A DNA stretch of 5,704 nucleotides, taken from the NCBI GenBank assembly GCA_013695295.1, contig JACDAS010000286.1, positions 1 to 5,704 on the forward strand, read 5' to 3'. This document shows positions 5,045 through 5,704 of the stretch, piece after piece. The notes under the pieces were generated by a model. That model had not been told where the DNA came from and searched no databases. It saw nothing but the letters and a program-made list of their open reading frames with translations. Position numbers and translations under genes: made by a program. The stretch is from Actinomycetota bacterium (lineage in GTDB: Bacteria; Actinomycetota; Thermoleophilia; Gaiellales; Gaiellaceae). Positions within the stretch are counted from its first letter, which is position 1, and each line of letters opens with the position of its first letter.

Positions 5045-5704
5045 TCAGCGGCGGCGCTCCGTGCCGGTTTCCTCGGCGTGGAGCCGGTAGGCCTCGACGA
5101 TCCGCTGGACGAGCTTGTGGCGGACGACGTCCTTGTGGCTGAAGCGAACGAAGGCGATGCCCTCGATCTCGGCGAGGATGGCCTGGACCTGGATCAGCCC
5201 GGAGGCCTGCTCGCGGGGCAGGTCGATCTGGGTCACGTCGCCGGTCACGACCACCTTCGAGCCGAAGCCGAGCCGGGTCAGGAACATCTGCATCTGCTCC
5301 GGGCTCGTGTTCTGGGCCTCGTCGAGGATGATGAAGGAGTCGTTCAGGGTCCGGCCCCGCATGAACGCGAGCGGCGCGACCTCGATCGTCCCGCGCTCCA
5401 TATAGGTGTTCAGCTTGTCCGGGTCCATCGTGTCGTAGAGGGCGTCGAAGAGCGGTCGCATGTACGGGTCGACCTTCGCGAGCACGTCGCCCGGGAGGAA
5501 CCCGAGGCGCTCGCCGGCCTCGACCGCGGGGCGCGTGAGGATGATCCGACCGACCTCACGCTCGGTCAGGGCCGCGACGGCGAGCGCGATCGCCAGATAC
5601 GTCTTGCCCGTTCCGGCCGGCCCGATCGCGAAGGTGACCGTGTGGCTGCGGATCGCGTCCACGTAGTGCTTCTGCGTCACCGTCTTCGGCGCGATCTTCT
5701 TGCC
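5045..5704 (-). CDS. phoH: PhoH-family ATPase, C-terminal 219 residues (partial, start outside window)
   Basis: The frame is open to the window edge and begins in mid-protein with GKKIAPKTVTQKHYVDAI, the conserved entry to the PhoH ATPase domain. The upstream N-terminal region (typically about 100 residues) is therefore missing. Counting from the first visible residue, Walker A is GPAGTGKT (28-35), Walker B is FIILDEAQN (124-132), and TGDVTQIDLP (154-163) acts as the sensor-type motif. The C-terminal FSHKDVVRHKLVQ (188-200) is also typical. PhoH/YbeZ proteins are P-loop NTPases, related to the core of superfamily 1 helicases and linked to RNA metabolism together with YbeY; the exact substrate is not settled. 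It is the first visible gene of the tightly packed unit and ends 2 nt before ybeY. A GTG at 5680 is not the true start, because recognisable family sequence continues upstream of it. Confidence 0.95.
   Translation of the reverse strand, partial: GKKIAPKTVTQKHYVDAIRSHTVTFAIGPAGTGKTYLAIALAVAALTEREVGRIILTRPAVEAGERLGFLPGDVLAKVDPYMRPLFDALYDTMDPDKLNTYMERGTIEVAPLAFMRGRTLNDSFIILDEAQNTSPEQMQMFLTRLGFGSKVVVTGDVTQIDLPREQASGLIQVQAILAEIEGIAFVRFSHKDVVRHKLVQRIVEAYRLHAEETGTERRR

Noticed and set aside
102..5142. Many long plus-strand open frames (for example 102-986, 2061-2774, 2743-3633, 3218-4204, 3901-4716, 4208-5038)
   Set aside because: They are antisense to well-conserved genes, are arginine-, alanine- and proline-rich, and show no family motifs. 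Such frames are expected opposite high-GC coding sequence.
5678..5680. GTG at 5680 as the PhoH start
   Set aside because: Conserved PhoH sequence continues upstream to the window edge in the same frame, so the gene simply runs off the window.
1..5704. Frequent recurrence of ctcgag, tcgatc and gatcgc words
   Set aside because: They fall in coding frames and reflect codon choice (Leu-Glu, Ile-Ala, Asp-Arg pairs) at high GC; no ordered spacing or array is seen.
1..5704. tRNA, rRNA, CRISPR, insertion sequence or attachment site
   Set aside because: I looked in the gaps and on both strands and saw no cloverleaf, direct-repeat array, transposase motif or terminal inverted repeats.

Overview
This window is high-GC, and all seven supportable genes lie on the minus strand, so transcription runs from high to low coordinates. 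The gene set suggests an actinobacterium. The phoH-ybeY-dgkA-cdd-era order is widespread in bacteria. The DeoC and aldehyde dehydrogenase proteins closely resemble, from memory, the adjacent deoC/ALDH pair of Streptomyces-type actinobacteria. GTG and TTG starts and a possible leaderless promoter also fit. A deep-branching actinobacterial class such as Thermoleophilia is possible, but I cannot confirm a taxon without a search.

Layout in transcription order: (1) 5704-5045, the C-terminal 219 residues of a PhoH-type ATPase, whose start lies outside the window; (2) 5042-4665, the rRNA-processing endoribonuclease YbeY; (3) 4677-3949, a membrane protein fusing a DgkA-type lipid kinase to a PAP2-type phosphatase; (4) 3952-3587, a short zinc cytidine deaminase; (5) 3576-2716, the GTPase Era; (6) a 115-base gap with small hairpins and a candidate leaderless promoter; (7) 2600-1662, a long-form (DERA-like) deoxyribose-phosphate aldolase; (8) a 114-base gap with a four-tract G-quadruplex motif that competes with a hairpin; (9) 1547-48, an NAD(P)-dependent aldehyde dehydrogenase; (10) 60-1, the first 20 codons of a protein with a signal-peptide-like N-terminus. 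No stretch over 300 bases lacks a gene.

The first five genes are packed with overlaps or gaps of 10 nt or less and look like one translationally coupled unit. PhoH, YbeY and Era link to RNA and ribosome maturation, the DgkA/PAP2 protein to lipid phosphate metabolism, and Cdd to pyrimidine salvage. DeoC and the dehydrogenase form a second module. DeoC splits deoxyribose-5-phosphate into glyceraldehyde-3-phosphate and acetaldehyde, and the dehydrogenase plausibly oxidises the acetaldehyde. With Cdd upstream, the region covers parts of deoxynucleoside breakdown.

Most of the window is conserved housekeeping sequence. I see no mobile element, CRISPR array, RNA gene or clearly undescribed system. 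The most unusual points are the compact kinase/phosphatase fusion with an atypical PAP2 motif 1, the G-quadruplex/hairpin switch candidate before the dehydrogenase, and the possible leaderless start of deoC.
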